DNA of 64,000 nucleotides from Eonycteris spelaea (Eukaryota; Chordata; Mammalia; Chiroptera; Pteropodidae), in NCBI GenBank assembly GCA_003508835.1, contig PUFA01000652.1, positions 1-64,000 on the forward strand. Reading direction: 5' to 3'. This document shows positions 12,060 to 22,300 of this stretch, one piece after another. Numbering within the stretch: position 1 is the stretch's first letter; every line of letters starts with the position of its first letter. The position numbers and the translations under genes were made by a program. The notes beneath the pieces are model-generated. The model searched no databases, was not told the DNA's origin, and worked only from the letters and a program-made list of their open reading frames with translations.

Positions 12060-12807
12060 TTATTTATTTATTTTTATAAATTTGAATATTTCTTGCCAGT
12101 CCTTTCTGGCCTGTGAAGTTTCTGTGGAAAAATTAGCGGACATTCTTATGAGGGTACCCTTGTGAGTAACTAGCTGACTTTCTCTTGCTGCTTTTAAGAT
12201 TCTCTCTTTGTCTTTGACCTTTGGCATTATAGTATGACATGTTTTTGGTGTGGGTTTGCTTGAATTACTCTTGTTTGGGACACCTTGTGCTTCCTAAACT
12301 TGTATGTCGAATTCTTTGGCCAGCTTAATGGAAGTTTTCTCATATTATTTCTTCAAGTAGGGTCTCATTCCCTTGCTCTCTCTTTCCTCCAGGTAACTCC
12401 TATGATGCAGATATAGTTACACTTCATGTTGTCCCAGAGGTGTCTTAAACTATGCTGTTATTTTTAAAAAATTTTTTTTATTTTTGTTGTTCTGATTGGA
12501 TGTATTCTGCTATCTTGTCTTCCAGTTTGCCGATTTGAATTGCTTTGTCCAATCTACTGTTGAATCCTTTTAGTGTATTCTTCATTTCAGTTATTGGATT
12601 TTCATTTCTGTTTTTTTATGGTTTCTATGTCTTTTTATTGTTACTATATCTCTGTTAAGGTTCCCATTGAACTCATCTATTCTCCCCCTAAGTTTGTTGA
12701 GCATCCATATAACCCATTATTTTGAACTATGCCTCTGGTAGTTTGCTTGCCTCCATTTCATTTAGGTTATTTTCTGGAGTTTTCTCCTGTTGTTTCATTT
12801 GTGGCAT
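11880..12807 (-). pseudogene. L1-1 ORF1 remnant with inserted microsatellites
   Basis: The minus strand from about 12807 begins with an ORF1-like start (MPQMKQQEKT). It continues into ORF1 sequence and ends with ORF1 C-terminal code just upstream of ORF2. The frame is repeatedly broken, and two tetranucleotide arrays (11965-12072) interrupt the C-terminal domain. ORF1p in L1 is a trimeric RNA-binding protein; this copy cannot encode it. Confidence 0.75.
11965..12072. repeat. (TATC)n and (TTTA)n arrays inside L1 ORF1
   Basis: About 11 TATC units (11965-12008), a short spacer, then about 12 TTTA units (12022-12072). Both lie inside the ORF1 remnant of L1-1 and account for the artificial plus-strand frame rich in 'YLSI' at 11929-12165. 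Confidence 0.95.
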
Positions 12808-13799
12808 GTTTCTTTGCTTCTGATTTTATTAGCTTATCTGTGTTAAATTCTATGTGTTAGGAATATTTGTTTTTTATCTCTCAGTCTTGGTGCGATGGCC
12901 TTACATGAAAGGTGTCCTGAGTTGCCCAGTGGCATAATTTCCCTGATCACCCATGACGGGTGCTCTGGACATGTTATTTGTGTGTTGTGTGTGATCTTCT
13001 GTTGTAGCTAAGCATTTTTTTTTGGTGTCAGGACATCAGTAGATGGATTAATGCTCAGGTTGACTACTTTGGGAATTGGCTGTACCCACAAGGTAAGAGT
13101 TTTAAGTGGGGTGTGACTTCATTGAGTGTGTTTTGTCCTAGCAGGCTTGTGCACTTGTTGAGACCCCATTGGTGTGTACTGCTTATGGAACTAGTCAAGA
13201 GTTTTGTCTGTTGTTGTCTAATACCAGCCTCTGTGTGCATTGGTTTTATGGCCCCTTGCAAGAGCTCCCCAGTAGGCTAAGGTCAGCCACTGACTTTGAT
13301 TGCTCAGAGCTACCTGGTAGAAGTTATGAAGTATTCAATAGATGGCTGCTGCCTATGCTGGAAGAGACAACGCTGTAGGCCATGGTCTGGTTATCCCCGT
13401 ATGTGGCCTAGGGCTGTATAGTAGAAAGACCAGTTTCCTCAAGGCCTGACACTGTCTGTCAGTTGCCCGTAAGTCTCTGAAACTGGAAGAGCCTCTGGGT
13501 GATATACATGTTGGGTGGTGCAAGGACCCCGAGAATCTCCTGGATCTATTGAGCAAAATTTCCCCTGCCACTGTGGTGTCAATTTACATGCCAGCATTGT
13601 CTCTGTCCTTCCCTCTACAAGTTTCCAATTGTAGCAAAGCCAGCTGCTGCCCACCTCAGGCCTGCAAAACCCAAGCTCTGTTTAAGAATTATTAAAGTTC
13701 GTGGGCATGAGTTTGTGGCCTGCCACCCAAAGCTTCTCCTGGATGAATGGGCTTTCCCGTAGGCCACTGAACTGAGTGTTGTTGTTTGCTGTTGAACTC

Positions 13800-14960
13800 A
13801 TGACAGGTTTCCTGGGATCAGACTTGCCACAGGTAATTTGTGGGTTAGGTGGGGTGTCATCTCAGTGAGGCATGGTGCTGTCAGGCCTAGATGGCACCAG
13901 AGATGCTGCCAGGTCTGAGACTGCGGGCTCCCACCAAGTCAGTATCACTGTGTGACCTTTCATTATCCGTGATCAGCCCACAAATCCCTAAGATCTGTCC
14001 AAGCAATATTGTGTCTCATGTTGGCAGCAGTGATCTTCCTGTCACTGCATTACTTGAACTGCTCGCTTCACTGGATGAAGTCTGCTGGCTATGCAGAATG
14101 AGACACACCACAGGGCAGGGGCAGCTGCCTGTCAACATGCTGAGGGCACTTTGTAGATTGGATGGGGGCAGGATTTCAGGGAGTTGGGGGCCATCAGGTG
14201 CATACAGTCTCAGTTTTTTTTAAAACTTCAGTGTCTGTGTTTTCCCACAGTAGTCATAGATCCTAGGGAAATAAGCTGCTATATAGGATGGTCCCGCAGA
14301 CCACTTAGATCCTCCCAAGAGATATTTCAGCTCATACAGGGAGCAGTGGTCTGCCACAACTGTGCTAAATAAGATCTGTGGCCTTTGCAGACTGCAAAAT
14401 CCAGAGAAGTGCAGGGTGGTGGAGGCTACCTGTCAATGGGCTGCAGGTACTTTGTGGCTGGGGTAAAGTGGGATCTCAGGAAGACAGTGGTTGTCAGGCA
14501 AATACAGCCTCAGTTTTGCTGCACTGTTCCATGTGTTCCTGCTGTAGTCACAGATCATAGTGAAAAGAGCTGCAGTCTGGGGCGTCCCACAGACCCCTGT
14601 GATCCCGCCATGCAATACTGCAGCTCTTGCAGGCAGCAGAGGTCTCATTGCAACTGATTTTCCTGCAATGTCCACATTGTTGCCTGTGTGGATTGCGAAA
14701 CCTGGGGGGAGGGGCGGGGTGGTGGCAGTTGTCTGTCAACTGTCCACCTGGGCATATTGTGGGTTGGGTGGGGCATGGCCTCAGTGAGACAATGGCTCTC
14801 AGGTCAATACAGCCTGAGTCTTGCTGCAACTTTGGTAACTGTTTGCATGTTCCCACAGAAGTCACAGATCACAGCATGACCAGCTGCTATCTGTGACTGG
14901 CTCAAAGATCTCCAAGATACACCCGAATTCCTGTTGGCAGCCAAGGTCTGCCTGAAATGG
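13800..14960 (-). repeat. about four tandem ~300-bp units in L1-1 5'UTR
   Basis: Landmarks recur with a period near 300 bp. 'ctgtcaa' starts at 14129, 14430 and 14733. A 'tacagYcTSagt' motif occurs near 14200, 14503 and 14806. A 'gtagtca/gaagtca' motif occurs near 14251, 14545 and 14859. An earlier unit at about 13835-14060 shares 'tgtgggttRggtggggYRT' with the third. The units are GC-richer than the rest of the window. Tandem 5'UTR monomers act as promoters in mouse L1s; that role here is inference. Confidence 0.75.
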
Positions 14961-15736
14961 TATTGGAAATGTGCTCTCACAGTGCTGGCTGCCTGTTGAT
15001 AATGTTTGGCCCTAAATAGGTGCCAGGTGTGGCAGCCACCCAGCAACAAAAGTCCCAGGCTATCTGCCAGTTGGGTGGGGTGGGCTGTCTCAGGCCAGCA
15101 CTTCTGTATTGGCCACGTGGGAGGGATCTGTACAGGCAAGCTGGTGGGGTCTACAGATTGCCCCATAGGGGGCCCTGAGTTAGGCACAATGGCGGCTGCG
15201 TGTCCAGCCCTCATTCTGGCGCCAGGTAATGCAGTCCTTTTCCCCATATGAATCTTGAACAAGCCTCTGACCCACCACCGGTGCCCCATGTGAGTGTCCA
15301 CAGGTGAGAGAGCCCGTGCTTGGGCCCTTTAAAGAGTGTCTAGGATTTCAGTTTCCTTCTGTCTCACCCAGACGGCCAGAATCCCTCTGATTTTACAATC
15401 AGTCAGAGTTTTTGGTAACTCCTCTTCCCTGGGCTAAGACCCTGGGCTGGGGAGCCCCCAAATAAGGCTAGGACCCCTCTATACTTGAGGGGAGCCTCTG
15501 TAGCCTTGCTCTCCTTCCTGGTGTTCCTCTACCATCCACAAGTGCAGGTCTGGCTGATTAGTGATTTTGTCCCTCCTACTAGCTTTGATGTGGTTCCTTC
15601 TTTATATTATCAGATGTATGTGCTATGATTAGCTGGACTTCAAGTGAATCTCCACGTTGATTATTTTATAATTTGGTTGTAATTTCAATGTAGACCTGAG
15701 AGAACTCTGCTTTTACCTAGTCTGCCATCTTTTTCT

Positions 15737-15812
15737 GATCCACAAATATGTATTGTTTTAAGTTGTTAAATCTGTGCTAATTTCTTATACAGCAATAGAC
15801 AACTAATAAGGA
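15737..15812 (+). mobile_element. LTR of ERVL-MaLR type, right end
   Basis: 'tattgttttaagttgttaaa' followed by 'tctgtgctaatttcttatac' and 'agcaatagacaactaataag' matches the conserved terminal part of MaLR-type LTRs. It continues the LTR broken at 8363. Removing L1-1 and one TSD copy restores a continuous LTR order. Confidence 0.55.
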
Positions 15813-16109
15813 GCTCTACAGTTTTTTATGTGTCTATCTCCACACTAAATTAGAAATTTGGAGTTTGTATCTATGGGGCTTTATCTTATTCATGTTTTAC
15901 TTCTGGCATTTAGTATTATTCTGATACATATTATTTACTCAGTAAATGTTTGCCGAATGAATTTTCTTTGCTACTAAATTAAGTAGTTTGAAACTGGTTT
16001 ATATATGTTATGATCTATTTAGCTTTTCCAATACAGAGTTTTTAGAACTTTAAAAAGAACACAGATTTTAGTCTACACTACTATTTAGAGACAGCATCTG
16101 GGGTGTGTC

Positions 16110-16300
16110 AAGCTTGTTAGGCTAGGATTTAGGAGACCTGTGTTCTAGTTTCAGACCTGCAATAAATAGCTGTGTTACCAAAGAAATGACTTCTCCAGGT
16201 GTGTGACTTCTTTGGGTCTCAAATTCTTCATTTATAATGGAAAAAGGCCAGACTGTGAGATCTTAAAGACCTTAACAATCTATAATTATAAGTAGCTTAA
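16110..16300 (+). repeat. MIR-like SINE fragment
   Basis: The order 'ggagacctgtgttctagttt', 'cagacctgcaataaatagctgt', 'gacttctttgggtctcaaat' and 'tggaaaaaggccagactg' then 'gagatcttaaagacctt' resembles the MIR/MIR3 core followed by the 3' part. A possible further MIR tail lies at 16360-16420. Confidence 0.55.
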
Positions 16301-16698
16301 CCTCTCTAAGGTTCAGGTCTCCAAGATAACAAAAAGTAGTCAGAAAAACTGTCCTACTTTCCTTGGGTGGCTGTGAGATTGAAATCAAATTAGATAATAA
16401 ATATGAAAAAGTAATAAAATAGAAATTATTGTTATGACAATTTTACAATTTCAGAAAACCTACTCACGAGTTGACAGAAAGGTGAAGATAATATTTTTAA
16501 ACAAACTTACCTACAGTGAAAAAATACAGTACAGTCAGGAAACTCTGCTGAATAATTCTTAAAACTATCGCAATTTTACCTATAATTTTTTTCTATTTCA
16601 TAATCAAAATATTTGAAAAAACTTTCCATTGATTCAAATTTGAACTCGAGCTGTTAAACACAGGCTTATGCTGTCAAATTAGAATTTTGGTTGTGTTG

Positions 16699-16886
16699 GA
16701 TTATGATTTAAATTATTTATTTATTTTTATTTTTATTTTTTATTTTTTTATGCCTACAGCACCTGGTCTTCCTAGGTGGTCTCCCATCCAAGTACTAACC
16801 CGGCCTGACACTGCTTAGCTTCTTAGATCAGATGGGATTGGGCTTGTTCAGGCTGGCATGGCCATAAGCAGATTATGATTTAAATT
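16699..16886 (-). mobile_element. 5S rRNA-derived retroposon with A-rich tail and TSDs
   Basis: A full-length 5S-like sequence (16751-16869, minus strand) is followed at its 3' end by an A-rich tail (16715-16750 on the plus strand: T-rich with 'atttatttttattttt'). It is bracketed by a perfect 16-bp TSD, 'gattatgatttaaatt', at 16699-16714 and 16871-16886. Tail plus TSD are marks of L1-mediated retroposition, so this is a processed copy and not a segment of an rDNA array. A 5S-derived SINE family is known in fruit bats (Pteropodidae). Membership here is inference, and a one-off 5S retropseudogene is the alternative. Confidence 0.9.
16751..16869 (-). pseudogene. 5S rRNA pseudogene sequence within the retroposon
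   Basis: Read on the minus strand it follows vertebrate 5S rRNA from first to last base: 'ggccatgccagcctgaac', 'ccatctgatct', 'gaagctaagcagtgtc', 'gggttagtacttggatggga' and 'gaccaggtgctgtaggca'. Length is 119 of about 121 nt. The internal control region (A-box-like 'agctaagcag' and C-box-like 'ggatgggagacc') is nearly intact. Changes include loss of several CpGs. It is called a pseudogene because of scattered substitutions and its retroposon context. Confidence 0.92.
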
Positions 16887-17334
16887 TAAATAATGAAATA
16901 TGTAACTTATAACTAAAAGTTGAAGGCTTTTGATAGCCACTGCTTGGCAACCAGGCCTTCTTGCGTAAACACATATTTTTAGGAAAGTCACAACTAAATG
17001 ATAGGAAAGAAAACACTATTTCAAAAGAGAGCTGGTGTTGAAAATACCTGTATTTTTTTTAAAGTCAATAAAGTTTACCTCATGGAAAAGAAAATCTACA
17101 AATATCAAAAAAAATATTTGTAAACTTGGGATATTTTTATAACTAGGTCAAAAGGAGTTAGTTATTCTATTATCTAAAAATATTTTAGTTCTTATGATCA
17201 TATTGAACAAACTTATCTTATTTTGGTATATAAAACACCTCAGTATTATACTTAGAATTTTACTATGCACTGGTACTATATTTTTTGAAAATTTCAACCA
17301 CTGTTGACTGGTTTTCTAAAAGACTTATAATTTA

Positions 17335-17700
17335 GTATTTTTATTTTAGTAAAAATATATACAACAAAATTACCGTTTTAATTTTTTATAAGTATACAGT
17401 TCAGTCACATGAAGTACATTCACATTGTTGTGCAACCCATCGCTACACTACCCATTTCCAGAACTTTTTCATCATCTCATCTTGAAACTCTTTACCCATT
17501 AAACAAAAGGTCCCCATTCTTCTCTTCTTCAACCCTTGGTAGCCACTGTTTTACTTTCTGTCTCTATGAATTTGACTATTTTAATTGTATTGCATATGTG
17601 GAATCATACATTTGTTGTTTTGGATCTGGCTGATTTTAATTAAGCTTACTTTCTTCAAAGTTCCTTCATGTTGTAACATGTATCAGGGTTTCATGCCATT
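17335..17700 (-). mobile_element. L1M 3' end, minus strand
   Basis: 'gtatacagttcagtcacatg' then 'aagtacattcacattgttgt', 'gcaacccatcgctacac', 'ccattaaacaaaaggtcccc' and 'ttggtagccactgttttact' is the reverse complement of an old L1M (L1ME/L1MC-like) 3' UTR. It is 5' truncated and interrupted on the right by another old L1 piece. Confidence 0.75.
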
Positions 17701-17714
17701 TAAAAATGTATACT

Positions 17715-18295
17715 TTTTAAAAAACTAAAAATTGTATATATTTGAGGTATACAGCATGATTATTTGATCTACATAAGCATAGTAAAATGATTACCATGTC
17801 AAACTAATTAACATATCATCTCACACAGTTACACTTTTTTGTGATACAATCACCTAGAATATTTTTGTACTGTATTTCCATATTCAACACAGTATTATTA
17901 ACTGTAGTCATCATTCCTGTACATTAGTTTGCTAGGCTTTCTGATCCTACATAACTAGAGCTTTGTACCCTTTGACCATCATCTTTTCATATCCTGCACC
18001 CTGCTGAGCCCTTAGTAACCACCATTATAATCTGCACTTGTATGAGTTTTCTTAAATTGTAGATTCTATGTATAAGTGAGATCATATAGTACTTGACTTT
18101 CTCTGCATTATTTTGCTTAGCATAATGTGCTCTGGATTTACCCATGCTGTCATAAATGGTAGGATTTCCTTGTTTCTCATGGCTGAATTATATTTAATAA
18201 ACACACATATATTTATAGCCAACATATGGAAATAAATCATGTTCATCAACAGATGAATAAAGAAGATTATATATACTCATTTAACATATATAGTC
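17715..18295 (-). mobile_element. old L1 tail with probable 5' inversion
   Basis: 17715-18200 is a minus-strand L1 3' end, from the 3'UTR ('catgattatttgatctacat') to the 'ttctcatggctgaatt' segment near the ORF2 end. 18210-18295 is the L1 segment immediately upstream ('agccaacatatggaaataaa', 'catcaacagatgaataaaga') but on the plus strand. The two halves are adjacent in L1 and opposite in strand, as in twin-priming insertions. I could not define a TSD. Confidence 0.6.
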
Positions 18296-18375
18296 ATTAT
18301 GTATATATGTATATGTGTGTATGTATGTGTATATGTGTGTATGTGCGTGTGTGTGTGTGTATATATATATATATT
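18296..18375. repeat. (TATG)n/(TG)n/(TA)n microsatellite
   Basis: Alternating 'tatg', 'tgtg' and 'tata' units of about 80 bp lie between two L1 fragments. Confidence 0.9.
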
Positions 18376-18377
18376 CA

Positions 18378-19915
18378 TTTAATCTATGATGAAGAAGGTA
18401 AGAATATACATGAGGTAATAGGGTAAAGGCAGTCTATTCAATACTGGTGCTGGAAAAATTGGACAGATAGATGCAAATAAAATTAAAATGGACTACCATC
18501 TTATACTATATACCAGAATAAAATCAAAATGGATTAAAGACTTAAATGTAAGACCCAAACCCATAACATTTCTAGAAGAAAACATAGGCAGTAAACTCCT
18601 TGACATTGCTCTTGTAATATTTTTTTTTTTCTGATATATCTCCTTGGGCAAGGGAAAGAAAAGAAAAAAATAAAGAAAAGTGACTACATCAAACTAAAAG
18701 TTTTTGTACAGCAAAGGAAAAAATCAACAAACAAAAGACGACCTCTGAATGGAAGAAGATATTCCCCAATAACACATCCAAGAAGAAGTTAATATCCAAA
18801 TGCATAAAGAAATTATCAACTCAACACCCAAATAAACAAATAATACAATTAAAAACTGGGAAGATAACCTGAAAAACATTTATCCACAGAGAACATACAG
18901 ATGACCAATAGACATGTGAAAAGATGCTCAAAGTCTCTAATCATAAGAGAAATGCAAATAAAAGCACAATGAGATACCACCTCATACCTGTTAGAATGGC
19001 TAAAAACAGTAAATCAAAAAAACAGTATTATCAAGGATGTAGAGAAAAGGGAAATCTCGTACACTGTTGATTGTTGATAGGCTTACAAATTGGTGCAGCC
19101 ACTATGGGAAACAGTGGTTCCCCCAAAATGAGATTCTTCAAAAAATAAAAAAATAGAGTTACTTTATCACCTAGTAATTCCACTTCTGGGTATTTATCTG
19201 AAAAAAATACAAAACACTAATTCAAAAAGATACATGGACCTCTATGTTCATTGCAGCACTATGTCCAATAGCCAAGATATGAAAGCAACCTAAGTGTCCC
19301 TCAATAGATGATTAGATAAAGAAGATGTGGCACCTATATATGATGGAATATTCTTTGGACATAAAAGAAATCTTACTGTTTGCAATGGCATAGATGAACG
19401 TGGAAGGTATTATGCTAAGTGAAATAAGTCAGACAGAGAAAGACAAATACCCTATGATCTCCCTTATATGTAGAATCTAAAGAACAAAATAAACAACAGA
19501 AAGAAATTCATAGATATAGAGAACAAACGGATAGTTGCCAGATAGAAGAGAGGATTGAGGGATGGGTGAAAAAGATGAAGGAAGAAGTACAAATAAGTAG
19601 TTACAAAAGTCAATGGTTGTGAGTATAGCCTAGAGAAATAGTCAACAATATTATAATAACTATGTATAGTACCAGGTGAGTACTAGACTAATTGAGGGGA
19701 TCACTTCATGAAATACACACACACACACACACACACACACATATGTGTATATACATGTGTGTGTGTGTGTATATACATATATATATATTATGTATATACA
19801 CTATGCTGTACATGTGAAACTAATGTAAAATAATATATAAAATAATATCAAATGTGAACTCTAACTGAAAAATAAAAATTAAAAAAAATTAAGGAAAAAA
19901 TAAGTCAAGCAAATT
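18378..19915 (+). mobile_element. L1-H: 5'-truncated L1
   Basis: It starts in the ORF2 C-terminal region ('gggtaaaggcagtctattca', 'ggtgctggaaaaattggaca') and runs through 'gcttacaaattggtgcagcc', the 'gatggaatattctttgga' region and the 3'UTR ('gtatagcctagagaaatagt'). It ends in A-rich sequence at about 19885-19915. It has many frame breaks. A CA/TG/TA microsatellite sits in the 3'UTR (19714-19795). Confidence 0.85.
19714..19795. repeat. (CA)n-(TG)n-(TA)n compound microsatellite
   Basis: A CA tract is followed by 'atatgtgtatatacatgtgt', a TG tract and a TA tract, inside the 3'UTR of L1-H. The CA and TG arms are complementary and could pair. Confidence 0.9.
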
Positions 19916-20560
19916 TTTTTTAAAAGGGTCAACAATATAAAGTATGTACAAACACTAAGGAAGAGACTGAAGGCTATCTGAAGTTTAACATTAAGGTAGC
20001 CACTAGACAGAGGATTCAGCTATCTCCTAAAACAGCAAAATAATAAAATGATGTCTGCTTTCTGATCTACATTACTGCTCTCATTTTGGCACACTATGAA
20101 CAAAATATGCTATTGGTGCTGCTGTGGCAAACCATGTAATAGCTAAATTTACTATAGATATAAAAGGCCAATGTCAGATTGCTACACATTATAGCTTAAT
20201 ATTTTCTTCAGGTAAATTTATAATTATACCATTGTACAAATAAAAAAATGATAGGCAAATAATCGTTGAGAATTCTTCTAGCTTTAAATTCTGCAATTTT
20301 TATTCCTTTGAAATAAAAAAAATTGGAAACCATGAACAATATAAAATTTTTTTTCAATCTCAGAGTTTTAGTGATCCATAAAATAATCTAGTTAATATTA
20401 CACATATACTTGACGATCTTCTAAAACACTATTGACAAGTAGGGTAAGCAACCTCTGCTTGAATGACTCTGAAACTTCGTTCAGGGACATGTTCCTATGA
20501 AAATTCAGTTGATATGAATATATGATTTCCAAAGTAGTTAAAATGTTTAACTTTACACTT
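19916..20560. other. no recognisable feature
   Basis: AT-rich sequence without a repeat family or frame that I can support. It may contain eroded L1M code. Confidence 0.4.
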
Positions 20561-20789
20561 ATAAGAAAATCAATGAAAAAAAGTCAAATGAAAATTGACA
20601 AAAAAGAGCTCACATAACAAAAGTAAAGAATATAGTTATTCAATATTATTAGAGTCAACAGATCAATAAATATTGAAATTCACACCTAGGCATCATGGGA
20701 ATAGAGTAATATGAAAAAGTTTTTAAGTAATGGTATAAAATATTCAAAGAGATGTTTTAAAAAGGCATATAATTCATATGACAATAATA

Positions 20790-21005
20790 GGAAAGAGGTG
20801 AAGGGTTAAAGAAGTACAAATTAGTAGTTCATAAGATGGCCATGGGGATGGGCACACGGCATAGGGAATGCAGTTAGCATTAACGTATTAGTTAGTTAGA
20901 GAGCTAGAGGAGAGAAAGAGCAATTAGGGGGATCGTTTATAAACTGTATAAATGTCTAACCAATGTACTATATACTTGAAACTAATCAAATAAAATTTAG
21001 AAAAA
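20790..21005 (+). mobile_element. short L1 3'UTR-only copy
   Basis: About 210 bp of L1 3'UTR from 'gaggtgaagggttaaagaag' to 'gtactatatacttgaaacta' and a short A-rich end. It is closely similar to 50663-50871 and begins at the same 3'UTR position. A loose TSD may exist ('aaaaaggcatataa' near 20758 and 'atagggcattataa' near 21007). Confidence 0.8.
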
Positions 21006-21019
21006 AGATAGGGCATTAT

Positions 21020-21420
21020 AAAATAACAGGTGGCTTGAAAAAAGAACTAAATGTAAATACTAGAAATGAAAATAGTCATTTAAAAACTCAAAAAATTTAA
21101 ACAGACACATCTGAAGACAGAATTAATGAATTGAAAGCAATATCTGGGCTTATTAACCAGAGTTTATCAACAATATATTACAAAAATATACAAAAGGAGG
21201 ATAAAAAGAAATAAGGATAGAATAAGAATTCCCATATGTGCCTAAAATATTAAATAGAGAAAATTACAGAGAGGTAGCATTGAGAATTTTGCCAACTTTA
21301 GACATTCAATAGCCCTCAGATTAAAATGAAGTGCAAAACAGATTAACAAATAAGTCAACAAATGTATGCCTAGGCCCACTGTTTTGAACTGTGCAACATC
21401 AAGTATAAAGGGAAAAAAAA
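21020..21420 (+). mobile_element. L1M or HAL1 ORF1 fragment
   Basis: Sequence such as 'agacagaattaatgaattga' and the later 'gagaattttgccaacttta' block, then 'gtatgcctaggcccactgtt', parallels ORF1 of old L1M or HAL1 elements. It is heavily decayed. Together with 20560-20790 it may be one fragment split by the short 3'UTR copy. Confidence 0.4.
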
Positions 21421-22300
21421 TATCATGATGTCAGCATTGTGATATCATATATCTTCTCTTTTTTATCTCCTTTTAAACAACTTTTTAGACATCCATAACC
21501 AAACAAAATTGTATCTGCACCTTACACCAAGAGATCCGGGAGGTTTATAGCCAAATTGTGCAACTGAAAATAAACAAGAACTTGGTAAGGGCTGTGGATC
21601 CAAGGGAGTAGGTGAACTACCACTTGCCATAATCAAGGAAAGAAATCCAGAGAGTGAAAAATGAGGCAGACACCATGGGTGACCCAATTTGTAGAACTCC
21701 AGTCTGCCTGAGGGGAACTTCCAAAATGTCATTATAATGGGATAGAAATGAGTTTGGATGAGAAAGAAAGGAAGGAATTCACCAAAGTTGCCCCCCACCT
21801 CTGCAACATAATATAGCAAGGGGCCAAACTTTTGGCATTAGCAGTGACAACTTTTGCAGAGAAGGTGGAAAGCAGTGACCTCACCTATGGAGGAGAAAAA
21901 TTGAATGTAATGAGTTATTGCCTTGGCATCCTAGTTGTGCAGGTTATGGATGGGGAACCCATTTCTCTCCAGAGAAATAGAGGGAAGAGAAATAGAAGGA
22001 ATTAGATGAGAATATCAAAGGACATTAAAGCAATGCATTTCCTGCTCTCTGATTCAGGATTTCAGCAGGAAGTCTACCAACAAAACCCCTTGGAGTACTC
22101 CACTTGCAGACCTCCTCACTAGGCCAATTTGCATACCCAAAATCACAAGTTCTAAACCCGCACCTCCACCCACTCTGCTACTGACAACTTGTGTATTCTT
22201 GAGTTCACCTGCAAGAGTGAAGTCCAGTAGTCACTGAAAATAGGTCAAGGTTGGTGGGTAACAGAAAACCACAAACATGAGCTGCAGCCCCTCCTTCTGG
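21421..22300 (+). other. probable 5' region of L1-A, unproven
   Basis: GC-richer than its surroundings ('ccctccttctggaacat', 'cccgcacctccacccactct') and directly upstream of L1M ORF1 code. That is the expected place and composition for an L1M 5'UTR. No clear 5' head is visible, so the element start is undefined. A minus-strand open frame at 21463-21819 is not recognisable as a protein. Confidence 0.35.

Larger units (their letters stand above)
8364..15736 (-). mobile_element. L1-1: minus-strand L1 with both ends, internally deleted
   Basis: Read on the minus strand, it starts near 15736 with a typical L1 5' head ('agatggcagactaggtaaaa'). It continues through a 2.9-kb 5'UTR, a degraded ORF1 whose start ATG lies near 12807, degraded ORF2, and a 3'UTR ending near 8380 in 'tgtatacttgaaactaataa'. 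The imperfect TSD 'gatctaacaaa' (8353-8363) / 'gatccacaaa' (15737-15746) brackets it. The target is the LTR above. ORF2 lacks most of its RT core: the junction lies near 10445-10490. The remaining catalytic motif reads FADS instead of FADD. The element is dead. Confidence 0.85.

Noticed and set aside
11965..12072. CRISPR-like or satellite array
   Set aside because: Simple tetranucleotide repeats without spacers, in mammalian DNA.
14184..15301. Cluster of GC-richer open frames on both strands, up to 165 codons
   Set aside because: They lie in the tandem 5'UTR units of L1-1. The higher GC lowers stop-codon frequency; no frame is conserved between units.
16751..16869. A functional 5S rRNA gene
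   Set aside because: Substitutions throughout, an A-rich tail and TSDs show retroposition; no tandem 5S array is present.
21463..21819. 118-codon minus-strand open frame
   Set aside because: It is antisense to a probable L1M 5'UTR and has no recognisable domain.
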